Shown: positions 9,247 to 18,556, numbered from the stretch's first letter. The stretch: DNA of 64,000 nt from Bacillota bacterium (GCA_018818595.1 JAHIRM010000013.1:186001-250000), one strand, 5' to 3'. Program-made: numbers and translations. The notes: generated by a model not told the origin, from the letters alone.

Positions 9247-9546
9247 ATGAATAAAAACAATCGTTATTTTCTTGGAGTCATTATCTTAATATTTGGAGTA
9301 GTTTTTTTATTGCAAAGATTAGGGTACATTCCAGACACAATATTTTTTGAAGGATGGTGGACTTTGTTATTAATCATACCTGCTATTTTTTCAATGTCAA
9401 AACAAGGAGTCACTACTGGCAATACTGTATTATTAGTTCTTGGAGTATTCTTTCTCTTAGATGCAAGAGGGTGGAATTTATCTGGTTATCTTGTGCCAGT
9501 TCTATTAATTGCTTTAGGCGTAGGAATATTGCTGAAACGCCGCTAA
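9247..9546 (+). CDS. Small membrane protein, LiaI/LiaF-like (DUF5668 type)
   Basis: A 99-residue protein with three to four hydrophobic helices (about 8-24, 36-48, 58-71 and 80-96) and only short loops. The pattern FLGVIILIFGVVFLLQRLG ... WWTLLLIIPAI ... LLLGxLFLL repeats the LiaF/LiaI N-terminal membrane module known as DUF5668. Function is unknown; relatives occur in cell-envelope stress loci. The start follows GAGGAGA. The HIT gene begins one base after the stop, so the four genes up to typA probably form one transcript from the strong promoter upstream. Confidence 0.7.
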   Translation: MNKNNRYFLGVIILIFGVVFLLQRLGYIPDTIFFEGWWTLLLIIPAIFSMSKQGVTTGNTVLLVLGVFFLLDARGWNLSGYLVPVLLIALGVGILLKRR

Positions 9547-9547
9547 C

Positions 9548-9919
9548 ATGTGCCTTTTTTGTGAATTAAAGAATCACAAAGACAAACTCATTTATGAAAA
9601 TGATTTGGTGTTTGCAATTGAAGATGAATTTCCTGTTTCCAAAGGACATCTTTTACTGATTACAAAAAGACATATTGAAACGTATTTTGAGACAACCAAA
9701 GAAGAAGTACTTGCACTTGATGAAGCAATGAAACGTTTAAAAATACAATTAGATCAAAAGTATAAACCACAAGGATATAATATTGGTATCAACAACGGAA
9801 TCAATGCCGGACAGAGCATTTTGCATTTACATCTTCATTTGATTCCAAGATATTTTGGTGACGTATTAAATCCTAGAGGTGGTGTTCGTAGCGTTATTCC
9901 GGGAAAACAGGATTACTAG
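9548..9919 (+). CDS. HIT family nucleotide hydrolase or transferase
   Basis: A 123-residue histidine-triad protein. It opens with CLFCELKN, a common zinc-type beginning of the Hint branch, and ends with the catalytic triad HLHLHLIPRY. Family members hydrolyse or transfer nucleoside monophosphates, for example AMP-lysine or adenosine phosphoramidates; the true substrate is not predictable. Length is normal. It is tightly packed between the small membrane protein and the pseudouridine synthase. Confidence 0.9.
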   Translation: MCLFCELKNHKDKLIYENDLVFAIEDEFPVSKGHLLLITKRHIETYFETTKEEVLALDEAMKRLKIQLDQKYKPQGYNIGINNGINAGQSILHLHLHLIPRYFGDVLNPRGGVRSVIPGKQDY

Positions 9920-9946
9920 TTTTCCCTTTTTCAACGGGAGAAACCA

Positions 9947-10819
9947 ATGGATAAACTGCAATTAGTGATAGACAAAGATTTTGATAAAAAATCGCTTCGT
10001 TTCTTTTTTGAATATTTTCATATTGCAAAAAAGAAAATATATTTACTTGAGACAAGTCAAAATGTCCTTTTAAATAGTCAAACTCACCCATTTTCTAGTA
10101 TGGTTCATACAGGAGATGTCATCGATATCGATTTAAGCTCTTTTGAACAATTAGATTTTGAGCCAGATTTTGGCCCTTTAAAAGTTCTTTTTGAAGATGA
10201 ATGGGTTTTAGTAATTGATAAATCACCGGGAATCATTATTTATCCCGAGTTTAAACACGAACACAATACGTTAGTCAATTTAGTTGCGGCTTATTACAAA
10301 AATCAAGGATTAAACCGGCAAATTCGATATTTACATCGTTTGGATAAGGACACATCGGGAGTCATGATTTTTGCGAAAAACTTTTTAAGTCATAGTTATT
10401 TGTCTAATCTTTGGGATCACGAGATGATTTCAAGAGAATATACTCTTCTTGTAGAAGGACATTTGCCAAAACCAAAAGGAACGATAGATGCTCCCATCGG
10501 GAAAGACCGACATAAAAACAATCATTATTTAGTTCTTCCTACTGGGAAAAAAGCAGTGACTCATTATGAAGTTCTAAAAGAATTTTCAAATTATTCTTTA
10601 ATAAAGTGTCGTTTAGAGACTGGAAGAACTCACCAAATTCGAGTTCATCTATCTTATTTAGGGAATCCTTTGTTAGGAGATACGCTCTATCAGGCAAAAA
10701 CAAAAGAAGTAAAAAGAGTAATGTTACACTCTTCTAAAATCGAATTTTTTCATCCGATTTTGAAGAAAATGATTGAAGTAAGTTCACCCTTAGATGTGGA
10801 TTTTAAGGGTTTTCTATAG
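9947..10819 (+). CDS. RluA family RNA pseudouridine synthase
   Basis: A 290-residue enzyme with an S4-like N-terminal RNA-binding part (about 1-70) and the RluA catalytic domain. Catalytic motif RYLHRLDKDTSGVMIFAKN holds the aspartate that attacks uridine; later motifs GRTHQIRVHLSYLGNPLLGDTLY are intact. Which rRNA or tRNA site it modifies (RluD-like or RluA-like) cannot be decided. It sits 14 bases before typA, another ribosome-linked gene. Confidence 0.9.
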   Translation: MDKLQLVIDKDFDKKSLRFFFEYFHIAKKKIYLLETSQNVLLNSQTHPFSSMVHTGDVIDIDLSSFEQLDFEPDFGPLKVLFEDEWVLVIDKSPGIIIYPEFKHEHNTLVNLVAAYYKNQGLNRQIRYLHRLDKDTSGVMIFAKNFLSHSYLSNLWDHEMISREYTLLVEGHLPKPKGTIDAPIGKDRHKNNHYLVLPTGKKAVTHYEVLKEFSNYSLIKCRLETGRTHQIRVHLSYLGNPLLGDTLYQAKTKEVKRVMLHSSKIEFFHPILKKMIEVSSPLDVDFKGFL

Positions 10820-10833
10820 AAAAGAGGCAGTTT

Positions 10834-12669
10834 ATGAATATCAGAAACATTGCGATAATTGCGCATGTGGATCACGGAAAGACAACGCTTGTTGATGGGC
10901 TTTTAAAGCAATCAATGACGTTAAGAAAGAATCAACATATCGAAGAGAGAGCTATGGATACAAATGCCATCGAACGCGAAAGAGGCATTACGATTCTTGC
11001 TAAAAATACAGCGATTTTATATGGAGATGTAAGAATTAATATACTGGATACCCCCGGTCATGCGGACTTTGGCGGAGAAGTAGAACGAATCATGAATATG
11101 GTGGATGGAGTTCTTCTTGTTGTAGATGCTTATGAAGGAACGATGCCACAAACACGCTTTGTTTTACGTAAAGCTTTGGAAGCAGGAGTGAAACCTTTGG
11201 TTTTAATCAACAAGGTTGATCGAGAAGCTTCAAGACCCATTGAAGTCGTTGATGAAGTTATGGAACTATTTATCGAGTTAGGTGCGGATAATCATCAAAT
11301 CGAATTTCCTTATTTATTTGGTTCTGGAATTAATGGACAAGCAAGTGAAAGTCATATCTTAAAGCCTACGGATGATTTGAAGCCGCTTTTAGATATGATT
11401 GTAAAAGAAGTACCTTCACCAAAAGTAGATATAGATGCTCCACTGCAATTTCAACCCTCTTTACTTGATTATAATGATTACGTAGGAAGAATGGGAATTG
11501 GAAGAATTCAAGCAGGTCAAATGAAAACAGGAGAAACAGTTGCTTGTGTTCGCCTTGATGGTTCCATTCAAGAATTTAGAATTCAAAAATTGTATGGTTA
11601 TTTTGGTTTAGAAAAAACAGAAATCATGGAAGCTTTTGCAGGAGACATCGTTGCCATTTCTGGACTTCCTGATATTTATGTTGGTGAAACGATTTGTAAT
11701 CCTGGTGCGATTAATGCACTACCTTTGATTAAAATTGGAGAACCCACAGTCGAAATGACTTTTGGAACAAATACATCACCTTTTTCAGGACTTGAAGGTA
11801 AATTTGTCACTTCAACGAAAATTGATGACAGATTATATCGTGAAACACAAAAAGATTTGGCTTTAAAAGTGAAACGAATCGGTACATCTGAAACTTGGGT
11901 AGTTTCAGGAAGAGGAGAACTTCACTTAGGAATCTTAATTGAAAATATGCGACGCGAAGGATTTGAATTTCAAGTTTCAAAAGCGAAAGTGATTATGAAA
12001 GAAATTGATGGCGTATTAGAAGAACCTTTTGAATCCGTTCAAGTGGATGTTCCACTGTCTTCTGTAGGAACAGTTATGGAATTGATTGGAACAAGACATG
12101 GGATTCTTGAAACCATGGAGACATCTGACAATCAAAGTAGACTTCATTATATTATGCCTTCAAGAGGGTTAATTGGATTTATGACCGATTTCATGACTTC
12201 AACAAAAGGATATGGAATCATTAATCATACTTATTTAGAATACAGACCTGTTGAAAACATGGAAGTTGGAAATCGAAAATTTGGAGTTTTAGTATCGGTT
12301 GAAGATGGAATCGCTACGGCATATTCGATTGGTGGACTTGAAGACAGAGGAACCATGTTTATCGAACCTAGAACGAAAATATACGAAGGCATGGTTGTAG
12401 GAGAATGTAATCGTGAAAAAGACTTGGCAGTCAATGTTACCAAAGAAAAACAACAAACGAACATTCGTTCAGCTGCTAAAGACAATACAGTTGTACTAAA
12501 AAGACCTAGAAGAATGAGTTTAGAAACAACTCTTGATTACATAAACGATGATGAATTAGTTGAAATAACACCTTATTCCATTCGAATTCGAAAATTAATT
12601 CTAGATACAAATGAGAGAAAAAAATTTGATAGCAGAAAGCAAAAACAATCAAATGATTCTTCATCTTAG
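10834..12669 (+). CDS. typA: Ribosome-associated translational GTPase TypA/BipA
   Basis: A 611-residue GTPase of the elongation-factor G type. Seen: P-loop AHVDHGKTT near residue 10, the switch region with RERGITI, DTPGHADF, and the base-recognition NKVD. The central beta-barrel and the C-terminal BipA domain (GRGELHLGILIENMRREG, SRGLIGFMTDFM) complete the protein. It helps ribosome assembly and stress growth in known bacteria. Length is typical. Starts after AGAGGCAG. Confidence 0.96.
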   Translation: MNIRNIAIIAHVDHGKTTLVDGLLKQSMTLRKNQHIEERAMDTNAIERERGITILAKNTAILYGDVRINILDTPGHADFGGEVERIMNMVDGVLLVVDAYEGTMPQTRFVLRKALEAGVKPLVLINKVDREASRPIEVVDEVMELFIELGADNHQIEFPYLFGSGINGQASESHILKPTDDLKPLLDMIVKEVPSPKVDIDAPLQFQPSLLDYNDYVGRMGIGRIQAGQMKTGETVACVRLDGSIQEFRIQKLYGYFGLEKTEIMEAFAGDIVAISGLPDIYVGETICNPGAINALPLIKIGEPTVEMTFGTNTSPFSGLEGKFVTSTKIDDRLYRETQKDLALKVKRIGTSETWVVSGRGELHLGILIENMRREGFEFQVSKAKVIMKEIDGVLEEPFESVQVDVPLSSVGTVMELIGTRHGILETMETSDNQSRLHYIMPSRGLIGFMTDFMTSTKGYGIINHTYLEYRPVENMEVGNRKFGVLVSVEDGIATAYSIGGLEDRGTMFIEPRTKIYEGMVVGECNREKDLAVNVTKEKQQTNIRSAAKDNTVVLKRPRRMSLETTLDYINDDELVEITPYSIRIRKLILDTNERKKFDSRKQKQSNDSSS

Positions 12670-12693
12670 GATGAAATATATATCATAAAAGAG

Positions 12694-12699
12694 TATAAT
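12694..12699 (+). promoter_or_regulatory. Likely -10 of the pyk promoter
   Basis: TATAAT at 12694-12699 in the short gap after typA; the -35 region is weak (ATGAAA at 12671-12676). Confidence 0.45.
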
Positions 12700-12730
12700 A
12701 GAAGTACAATCCCAAAAAGGAGGGATGATT

Positions 12731-14149
12731 TTGAAACGAAAAACGAAAATTATTTGTACCATTGGGCCAGCCATTGACTCAGAGATTATGATTGAAAAAA
12801 TGATTGATGCAGGTATGAACGTTGCAAGATTAAACTTTTCTCATGGAACACACGAAGATCATTTAAAACGAATTCAAATGATTCGAAAAATTGCGAAAAA
12901 GTTGAATCGATATATTGGTATTATGGCAGATACGAAAGGTCCAGAAATCAGAACTGGCCTTTTTGAAAATAATCAAGTCGCTTTTAAAAAAGGTGAACTT
13001 GTCGACATTGTTAGAGAGCCAGTTCTTGGAAACCATGAACGTTTTCACATTGCTTGTCCTGAATTATTTGATGACATTCAAATTGGAGATTTTTTATTAA
13101 TTGACGATGGCAAAATTAAACTAACTGTTTTAAAAACCACAGAGTTTGGGGCAACATGCAAAATTGAAAACTCAGGAATCATTAAAAGTCAAAAAGGAGT
13201 TAACGTTCCAAACGTTAAACTAAGTATGCCTTTTATTTCCAAAAAAGATGATGATGATATTCGTTTTGTTTGTAACCATGGAGTGGATATGATTGCACTT
13301 TCTTTTGTAAGAAGAAAAGAAGATGTGTTAGCTATTCGTGAAATTCTAAAAAGTGAAAACAAAGAAAATATTGAGATTATTGCTAAAATAGAAAATCAAG
13401 AAGGTGTTGACAATCTTCAACAAATTCTTGAAGTCAGTGATGGAATCATGGTGGCTAGAGGGGATTTGGGAGTTGAAGTATCCACAGAACTTGTACCCAT
13501 TTATCAAAAGAAGATTATTCGAAAAGCGAATGAACTTGGAAAACCAGTTATCACAGCGACTCATATGTTAGAATCTATGATGTTTTCACCAAGACCTACA
13601 AGAGCAGAAGCATCCGACGTTGCCAACGCTATTTTAGACGGATCTGATGCGATTATGCTATCAGGAGAGTCCGCTGCAGGAGAATATCCAGTGGAAGCTG
13701 TCTTAACGATGGATACCATTGCAAAAGCCATAGAAGACATTATCCCTTATGAAGATAAATTACAACATTCCATCAAAACCAGTCAAAATACGATAAACGA
13801 TGCTATCGGAATTGCAGTTAGTCAAACGTCTCATACTTTAGAAAATGCAGAAGTCATTGTTGCCTTTACGGAGACCGGTGGTACTGCAAAAAGAATGTGT
13901 AAATTTAGACCTGAAGTACCTATTATTGCTATTACAGATAGTATAGAAACTTGTCAAAAACTTTCTTATTATTGGGGAGTGTTTGCTACCTTAAGAGATA
14001 ATGTTACCGATTATGGTTTATACGACTCTGTTGCAATTGAAGTCGCACGAGATTTCGGTTTTCAATCGGGAGCAACACTTATTATTACTTCTGGGTGGGG
14101 TCAAAAACATGGATCTACCAACACCTTAAGAATCATTGATATTCCTTAA
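12731..14149 (+). CDS. pyk: Pyruvate kinase
   Basis: A 472-residue glycolytic enzyme that turns phosphoenolpyruvate and ADP into pyruvate and ATP. Seen: KIICTIGPA at the start, RLNFSHG, ADTKGPEIRTG, IIAKIENQEGVDN with the catalytic lysine, MVARGDLGVE and ATHMLESM for metal and substrate, and the C-terminal regulatory domain (ETGGTAKRMCKFRPEVPIIAIT). It lacks the extra PEP-utilising domain of Bacillus enzymes. The TTG at 12731 is chosen: AGGAGG at 12718-12723 lies 7 bases before it, whereas the ATG at 12725 touches the ribosome site. Confidence 0.97.
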   Translation: MKRKTKIICTIGPAIDSEIMIEKMIDAGMNVARLNFSHGTHEDHLKRIQMIRKIAKKLNRYIGIMADTKGPEIRTGLFENNQVAFKKGELVDIVREPVLGNHERFHIACPELFDDIQIGDFLLIDDGKIKLTVLKTTEFGATCKIENSGIIKSQKGVNVPNVKLSMPFISKKDDDDIRFVCNHGVDMIALSFVRRKEDVLAIREILKSENKENIEIIAKIENQEGVDNLQQILEVSDGIMVARGDLGVEVSTELVPIYQKKIIRKANELGKPVITATHMLESMMFSPRPTRAEASDVANAILDGSDAIMLSGESAAGEYPVEAVLTMDTIAKAIEDIIPYEDKLQHSIKTSQNTINDAIGIAVSQTSHTLENAEVIVAFTETGGTAKRMCKFRPEVPIIAITDSIETCQKLSYYWGVFATLRDNVTDYGLYDSVAIEVARDFGFQSGATLIITSGWGQKHGSTNTLRIIDIP

Positions 14150-14154
14150 ATAAA

Positions 14155-14195
14155 AAAACGATATCTGAGAAAAACAGATATCGTTTTATTTTTTA
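14155..14195. terminator. Bidirectional terminator, pyk / PAP2 gene
   Basis: Perfect 13-base arms AAAACGATATCTG (14155-14167) and CAGATATCGTTTT (14175-14187) with a 7-base loop and T-rich flanks on both sides. Confidence 0.9.
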
Positions 14196-14202
14196 ATAAA
14201 GA

Positions 14203-14910
14203 TTAGTCATTCCATTCTAATTTTAATTTTTGGTTAATTTTTGTAAAGAATTTTTGAAGGCTTAAAACGGCTTTTGAATCTTTTACAATCCAATAAAATA
14301 TTTCTGCAATTCCAATTCCAGTAATTAAGTCAATGATGTAATGTTGTTTTAGAGTTTGAGTCGAAATACAGATTGATATTCCTAAAGTCCAAATAATAAT
14401 TTTAATAGGAGTAGGCATTTTCTTATCCATTCTAGCGCCAAGGATACAGAGCCAACTCATTAAACAGTGCATAGAAGGATTGGCATTTCTTGGTCCTGCT
14501 GAGTTATAGATCAAAAAAACAATCGATTCCGAAAAACTTAAATCCGTTTGAGTAAATAATCCTGAGGTTTCTCTCCAAGCTTGAACATCCGTTTGAAAGA
14601 AAAAGTAAGAAAGACCGCAAATAGTAAAAGTAATCAAAACCAAAAGCAAGAGTGTATACATATTTTTTTTAGAACGGTATCCAACGTAGAAAAATGTTAA
14701 AAACCAAAATGGATAAGCCAATATATAAGGATAAATTGTAAAGGAAAGAAAAGGAACCCATTCATTAAATGGTAAGAAAATCCAACTGAGGTCGCTTCCA
14801 ATAACGTTATTGGTTTCTGAGTACCATTGATTTCCAAAGTATGTAATCAGAAGCATTGTTACAACCACTAAAAATGGGATTAGACTGTACGTTATTCGTT
14901 TTGTATTCAT
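14203..14910 (-). CDS. PAP2 superfamily membrane phosphatase or phosphotransferase
   Basis: A 235-residue protein with about six membrane helices. It carries the variant PAP2 motifs of the inositol-phosphotransferase-like subgroup: NANPSMHCLMSW (PSxH in place of PSGH) and KQHYIIDLITG with the second catalytic histidine and its aspartate. Such enzymes remove or move phosphate groups on lipids in the membrane. The first PAP2 motif (KxxxxxxRP) is not clear; FFYVGYRSKKN may take its place. Lipid substrate is unknown. Single gene convergent with pyk. Confidence 0.8.
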   Translation of the reverse strand: MNTKRITYSLIPFLVVVTMLLITYFGNQWYSETNNVIGSDLSWIFLPFNEWVPFLSFTIYPYILAYPFWFLTFFYVGYRSKKNMYTLLLLVLITFTICGLSYFFFQTDVQAWRETSGLFTQTDLSFSESIVFLIYNSAGPRNANPSMHCLMSWLCILGARMDKKMPTPIKIIIWTLGISICISTQTLKQHYIIDLITGIGIAEIFYWIVKDSKAVLSLQKFFTKINQKLKLEWND

Positions 14911-14937
14911 AGAAGCACCACCCTGTTTTTTTACTCA

Positions 14938-14966
14938 ATTATACATTAAGACCACTAAAAAGACAA
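14938..14966 (-). promoter_or_regulatory. Promoter of the PAP2 gene
   Basis: On the minus strand TTGTCT (14966-14961), 17 bases, TATAAT (14943-14938). Confidence 0.65.
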
Positions 14967-15003
14967 GATTATTTACAAGATTACCGTAATTGCACTTTAC
15001 AAC

Positions 15004-15032
15004 TTGAAAAGATAGTTATTTTGTGATAAAAT
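15004..15032 (+). promoter_or_regulatory. Promoter of the E2-like gene
   Basis: TTGAAA (15004-15009), 17 bases, TAAAAT (15027-15032) with an extended TG. It covers the upstream GTG at 15023, so translation must begin later, at 15065. Confidence 0.75.
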
Positions 15033-15064
15033 CTAAACAAATTGTAAAGTGGAGGAAATCAAAA

Positions 15065-15931
15065 ATGTTCGGATTTAGAAGTGATGGAAAAAGAATCAAG
15101 ACAATTGATCCAATTATGAAACTTTCACCTCATGTTATGACAAAGAGAAATGATGCGATGGTCATGACATTATATGATATTAATTGTAAAGGAATCGATG
15201 AGTATATTTTCGAAAAAAGAAAAGAAGAAAATATACGCTTTAATTATATGCATGTTTTAATTGCTGGAATGGTTCGTACGATGGCATTAAGGCCTAAATT
15301 AAATCGATTTATCATGGATGGAAGAGTCTACAAAAGAAATGAAATTCAAATTGCATTTGCGGTTAAAAAAGCTCTGTTAGACACAGTAGAAGAAACCACC
15401 ATCAAACTTACATTTGATGGTACAGAAAATATTTATGAAATCAAAGAAATGATGGACAAAGAAATCGAAATAAATACCAAACAAACTGCTTTTAATGAAA
15501 CAGATTCTTTAGCTAAATTTTTAACAGTTGTTCCTAATTTTTTAATAAAGTTTGTCGTAGGATTGTTAAAATGGTGGGATAAAATTGGAATTCTTCCAAA
15601 GAGCGTTTTACAGCTAAGCCCTTTCCACACTTCTTTATTTTTTACTAATATGAAGTCTATAAAAATGAATTATGTTTTTCATCATATATATAATTTTGGC
15701 ACCACATCGATTTTTCTATCAATGGGAAAAGAAAAATATGAACCCGTCATTTTAGATAGAGATGAAGGCACCATTGGATTTGAAAAAAATCTTAAAGCAG
15801 GAATGGTTATCGATGAAAGAATTTGTGATGGATTGTATTTTGGAAATTCTTTTAGAGAATTCATTAAGTTTATGGATAATCCAAAAAAACTTGAAACAAA
15901 ATTAGAGCATAAAGTAGAAGATATCAAGTAG
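15065..15931 (+). CDS. Stand-alone E2-like acyltransferase-fold protein (CAT superfamily)
   Basis: A 288-residue protein that resembles the catalytic domain of 2-oxoacid dehydrogenase E2 components but has no lipoyl or subunit-binding domain. Fold-typical parts are PIMKLSPHVMTKRNDAMVM, FNYMHVLIAGMVRTMALRPKLN and the ending AGMVIDERICDGLYFG. In true E2 enzymes the last motif is HxxxDG; here the catalytic histidine is glutamate (E251), while D255-G256 remain. Similar proteins without known function exist in Bacillota, so classical acyl transfer is doubtful. No E1, E3 or lipoyl protein is adjacent. ATG at 15065 follows GGAGG (15051-15055). Confidence 0.75.
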   Translation: MFGFRSDGKRIKTIDPIMKLSPHVMTKRNDAMVMTLYDINCKGIDEYIFEKRKEENIRFNYMHVLIAGMVRTMALRPKLNRFIMDGRVYKRNEIQIAFAVKKALLDTVEETTIKLTFDGTENIYEIKEMMDKEIEINTKQTAFNETDSLAKFLTVVPNFLIKFVVGLLKWWDKIGILPKSVLQLSPFHTSLFFTNMKSIKMNYVFHHIYNFGTTSIFLSMGKEKYEPVILDRDEGTIGFEKNLKAGMVIDERICDGLYFGNSFREFIKFMDNPKKLETKLEHKVEDIK

Positions 15932-15955
15932 TCAATTGACTACTTTTTTCTTTTT
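15926..15955 (+). terminator. Terminator overlapping the stop of the E2-like gene
   Basis: Palindrome AAGTAGTCAATTGACTACTT at 15926-15945 followed by T-rich sequence. The TAG stop lies inside the left arm. Confidence 0.85.
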
Positions 15956-16040
15956 AAGGGAGAATCAAATGTAGAAAACATGTAAAAAATATCTATAAAG
16001 TAAAAAAAATGATATCATATATTTAAAGGACGTGGTATCT

Positions 16041-16757
16041 TTGGCAAAATTGGTTTTTGTACTTGATGATGATGAAAACATTCGAAATATCATAGAAAAA
16101 TTTTTAATGTATGAAGGATTTCAAGTTGAAAAATTTAAAACAGGAACAGATTTATTAAAAACATTTGAACTGAAGAGTCCAGATTGTTTTGTGATTGATA
16201 TTATGCTTCCAGATATGAGCGGATTTAAAGTTTGTCAACAAATAAGACAAGAATCAAACATTCCGATTTTATTTGTCTCCGCAAAAGGAGAAGAAACAGA
16301 TCGAATTTTAGGGCTTGAAATCGGTGGAGATGATTACATCACAAAACCATTTTCAGGAAGAGAATTAGCCGTTCGAGTCAAAGCACTTTTAAGAAGAAGC
16401 GCAACCTCTTCTCAAATTGAAGATTTAGGTGAATTTCGTTTAGGAAATTTACTGTTTCAAATGGACCAAAGAGTAATTAGTTGTAATGAAGAACAAATTA
16501 TTTTTACCGCAAAAGAATACGATTTATTTTTACTACTTTCCAAAAACAGCCCAAAAGCTTTTTCAAGGGAAGACTTGTTTCGTTTGGTATGGAAATGGGA
16601 AGTAATTGATGGAACAAGAAGTGTAGATGATTTGGTAAAAAGAATTCGGAAAAAAATAGCTACAGTCTCATGTAATGTAGAAATTAAAACCGTTTTTGGT
16701 TATGGGTATAAAGTTTTAGAGAAAGTGGATATTATTGATTATGAAAATAAGGAATAA
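16041..16757 (+). CDS. OmpR/PhoB-family response regulator
   Basis: A 238-residue two-component regulator. The receiver domain (about 1-118) shows the acidic pocket DDDEN, the phosphorylation aspartate in FVIDIMLPD and the lysine in YITKPFSG. The DNA-binding winged helix (about 135-235) ends with TVFGYGYKV. TTG at 16041 is the better start: AAAGGA (16025-16030) is 10 bases before it, while GTG at 16032 is too close. It overlaps the histidine kinase gene by 17 bases. Target genes are not apparent nearby. Confidence 0.93.
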   Translation: MAKLVFVLDDDENIRNIIEKFLMYEGFQVEKFKTGTDLLKTFELKSPDCFVIDIMLPDMSGFKVCQQIRQESNIPILFVSAKGEETDRILGLEIGGDDYITKPFSGRELAVRVKALLRRSATSSQIEDLGEFRLGNLLFQMDQRVISCNEEQIIFTAKEYDLFLLLSKNSPKAFSREDLFRLVWKWEVIDGTRSVDDLVKRIRKKIATVSCNVEIKTVFGYGYKVLEKVDIIDYENKE

Positions 16758-18069
16758 ACTATTTATCTATTATGGTGTACTCCTTGTAGTATGCTATGGA
16801 ATTGCAGCACTTCTAACAGGTATTGTCATCAGTGCAGGACTTGATCGTCTTCTTTTTAGTAATATTTATGATTTGAATCAAAATATTGTTGAAAAGCTTG
16901 ATGTAGTGGATGATGAAGATTTTGCTTCTACACTGGACTCCGCAAGACAATTCACAGAAGTTGAATTAATGGTTTATCAAGATGGAAATATCTTTTATTC
17001 TTCTTTTGTAGAAGAAGAAATAAATTTTGAAAATTCTTTTTTAGTGAATAGCACTTATCAAGTGTATCGAGCTAGGACCGATGTTCAAACGTATTACTAT
17101 ACATCTAGTGTATTAAATGATGGAAATTATGAAGTGTTTGTTTTTAGAGGCGAAGGATTCTTGATGGAAGAAAATCAAGAATTATATTTGCTTAGTTTTA
17201 TTGGAGTAGTTTTTTTAGTGGTTTCTATCACGCTAATCTCCATCTTCTCAGCGAGAAGTTTTGCCAATCCTTTACGAATATTGACAGAATATGCCAGTGA
17301 TTTTTCAGTTGAAACAAAACCTCAACAAAAACCATTTTTTAAGATAGCCGAACTTGAAGAGCTGGCTTTATCTATTGAAAGAGCCCAGCTAAGAGTCTAT
17401 GAATATAATCAGAGTGAACAAGAATTTTTACATAATTTTTCTCATGAAATGAAAACACCTCTTACGAATATTTATAGTTATGCGGAAGCAATTCTTTATG
17501 GTGTTTTAACCGAAGAAGAGAATGAAAATGCGTGTAATATAATTATGAGAGAAAGTGAAAAATTAAAAGATTTTATTAATCAAATATTATATTTAGGTCG
17601 TTTAGATACCGTAGGTGATAATTTAAACCGTTCCAAAATTAATTTAGTAGACGTAATTGGTGATTCACTAAATAGTGTTGATATTCAAGCAAAAGAAAAA
17701 GGAATTGAATTAAAATTTGATACATCAGAAGAAAACATCTATTTTATGGGAGACCCAGAAAAACTTGAAGTAGCTTTTGTTAATATTCTAACCAATGCCA
17801 TTCGGTATGCGACTTCTCAAGTTTGCATAAAACTCACTAAAACAAAAACGGAACTCTTAATTGAATTTGATGATGATGGAGCAGGAATAGATGAAGACAT
17901 AAAAGAAAAAATATGGGAACGTTACGTAATTGGGAAAGAAGGCCATACAGGCCTTGGACTTACGATTACAAAATCCATTATTGAAAAACATGGCGGGAAA
18001 ATCCAAGCATTAAAAAATGAGTGGAATGGAGCTAAAATTCAAATTCGAATTTCAAACGTTGAACATTAA
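16741..18069 (+). CDS. Membrane sensor histidine kinase
   Basis: A 442-residue kinase partner of the preceding regulator. Two membrane helices (about 5-30 and 145-168) enclose an outer sensor domain of roughly 115 residues. Inside follow a short HAMP-like linker, the phospho-acceptor box NFSHEMKTPLTNIYSYAE, and the ATP-binding boxes NILTNAIRYA, DDDGAGID and GHTGLGLTITKSIIEKHGG. All catalytic motifs are intact. Signal unknown. The ATG at 16741 is chosen; a TTG at 16735 is possible. The kinase domain is of the common HisKA type. Confidence 0.92.
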   Translation: MKIRNKLFIYYGVLLVVCYGIAALLTGIVISAGLDRLLFSNIYDLNQNIVEKLDVVDDEDFASTLDSARQFTEVELMVYQDGNIFYSSFVEEEINFENSFLVNSTYQVYRARTDVQTYYYTSSVLNDGNYEVFVFRGEGFLMEENQELYLLSFIGVVFLVVSITLISIFSARSFANPLRILTEYASDFSVETKPQQKPFFKIAELEELALSIERAQLRVYEYNQSEQEFLHNFSHEMKTPLTNIYSYAEAILYGVLTEEENENACNIIMRESEKLKDFINQILYLGRLDTVGDNLNRSKINLVDVIGDSLNSVDIQAKEKGIELKFDTSEENIYFMGDPEKLEVAFVNILTNAIRYATSQVCIKLTKTKTELLIEFDDDGAGIDEDIKEKIWERYVIGKEGHTGLGLTITKSIIEKHGGKIQALKNEWNGAKIQIRISNVEH

Positions 18070-18251
18070 CAATTTAATTGTGGTATCTTTGTGAAATTCA
18101 ACAACTGAACCAATATTTTTAATATAATAAAGGTGTAAAATTTAATAGGTGATAAACATCATCATTTGGTCGAATAATTTTTTCATTAAATGTATTTCCT
18201 CTCCTAGAATGTTTAATTTTTAAACTGACCACTCAAGATGATGTTTTTTGT
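18070..18251 (+). other. Gene-free stretch after the histidine kinase
   Basis: AT-rich with scattered TATAAT-like sequence (18123-18128). I see no convincing terminator, RNA structure or coding frame. Confidence 0.4.
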
Positions 18252-18280
18252 TTGAAAAAAATCAATCTTTTTGGTATAAT
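18252..18280 (+). promoter_or_regulatory. Promoter of the 18311 small membrane protein
   Basis: TTGAAA (18252-18257), 17 bases, TATAAT (18275-18280) with an extended TGG. Confidence 0.8.
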
Positions 18281-18310
18281 GTACTTGTTGTAAAAGATCG
18301 AGGTGGAAAC

Positions 18311-18541
18311 ATGGATATACCTTTGAAAGTATTAGGAATTATTATAGGATTTGGATTTTCATTTGTTGGAGTTCGTTTTTTATTTTATAGTACAAAAGTC
18401 ATTCAAGGAATTCAAAAATATAAATTTAAAACAACGTCAACTCCAAAAAAACAAGAACTGATTTTTTCAAAGATTATTGGAGTGTTGCTCCTCTTAATGG
18501 GTCTGTACTATATGGGGATTGCAATCGTATCACTTTTCTAA
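18311..18541 (+). CDS. Small two-helix membrane protein, unknown function
   Basis: A 76-residue protein with two hydrophobic helices (about 5-27 and 53-75) joined by a basic loop (KYKFKTTSTPKKQE). I do not recognise a family. The ATG at 18311 is preceded by GAGGTGG; a longer frame from 18248 would start inside the promoter and is rejected. It has its own promoter and terminator, so it is a separate transcription unit. Confidence 0.7.
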   Translation: MDIPLKVLGIIIGFGFSFVGVRFLFYSTKVIQGIQKYKFKTTSTPKKQELIFSKIIGVLLLLMGLYYMGIAIVSLF

Positions 18542-18556
18542 AATTTAAACACTTTA

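Noticed and set aside
18130-18220. Short peptide frame starting GTG near 18150
   Set aside because: About 24 codons, no support from composition or context.
18248-18310. N-terminal extension of the 18311 gene
   Set aside because: It would lie across a near-perfect promoter and has no ribosome site.
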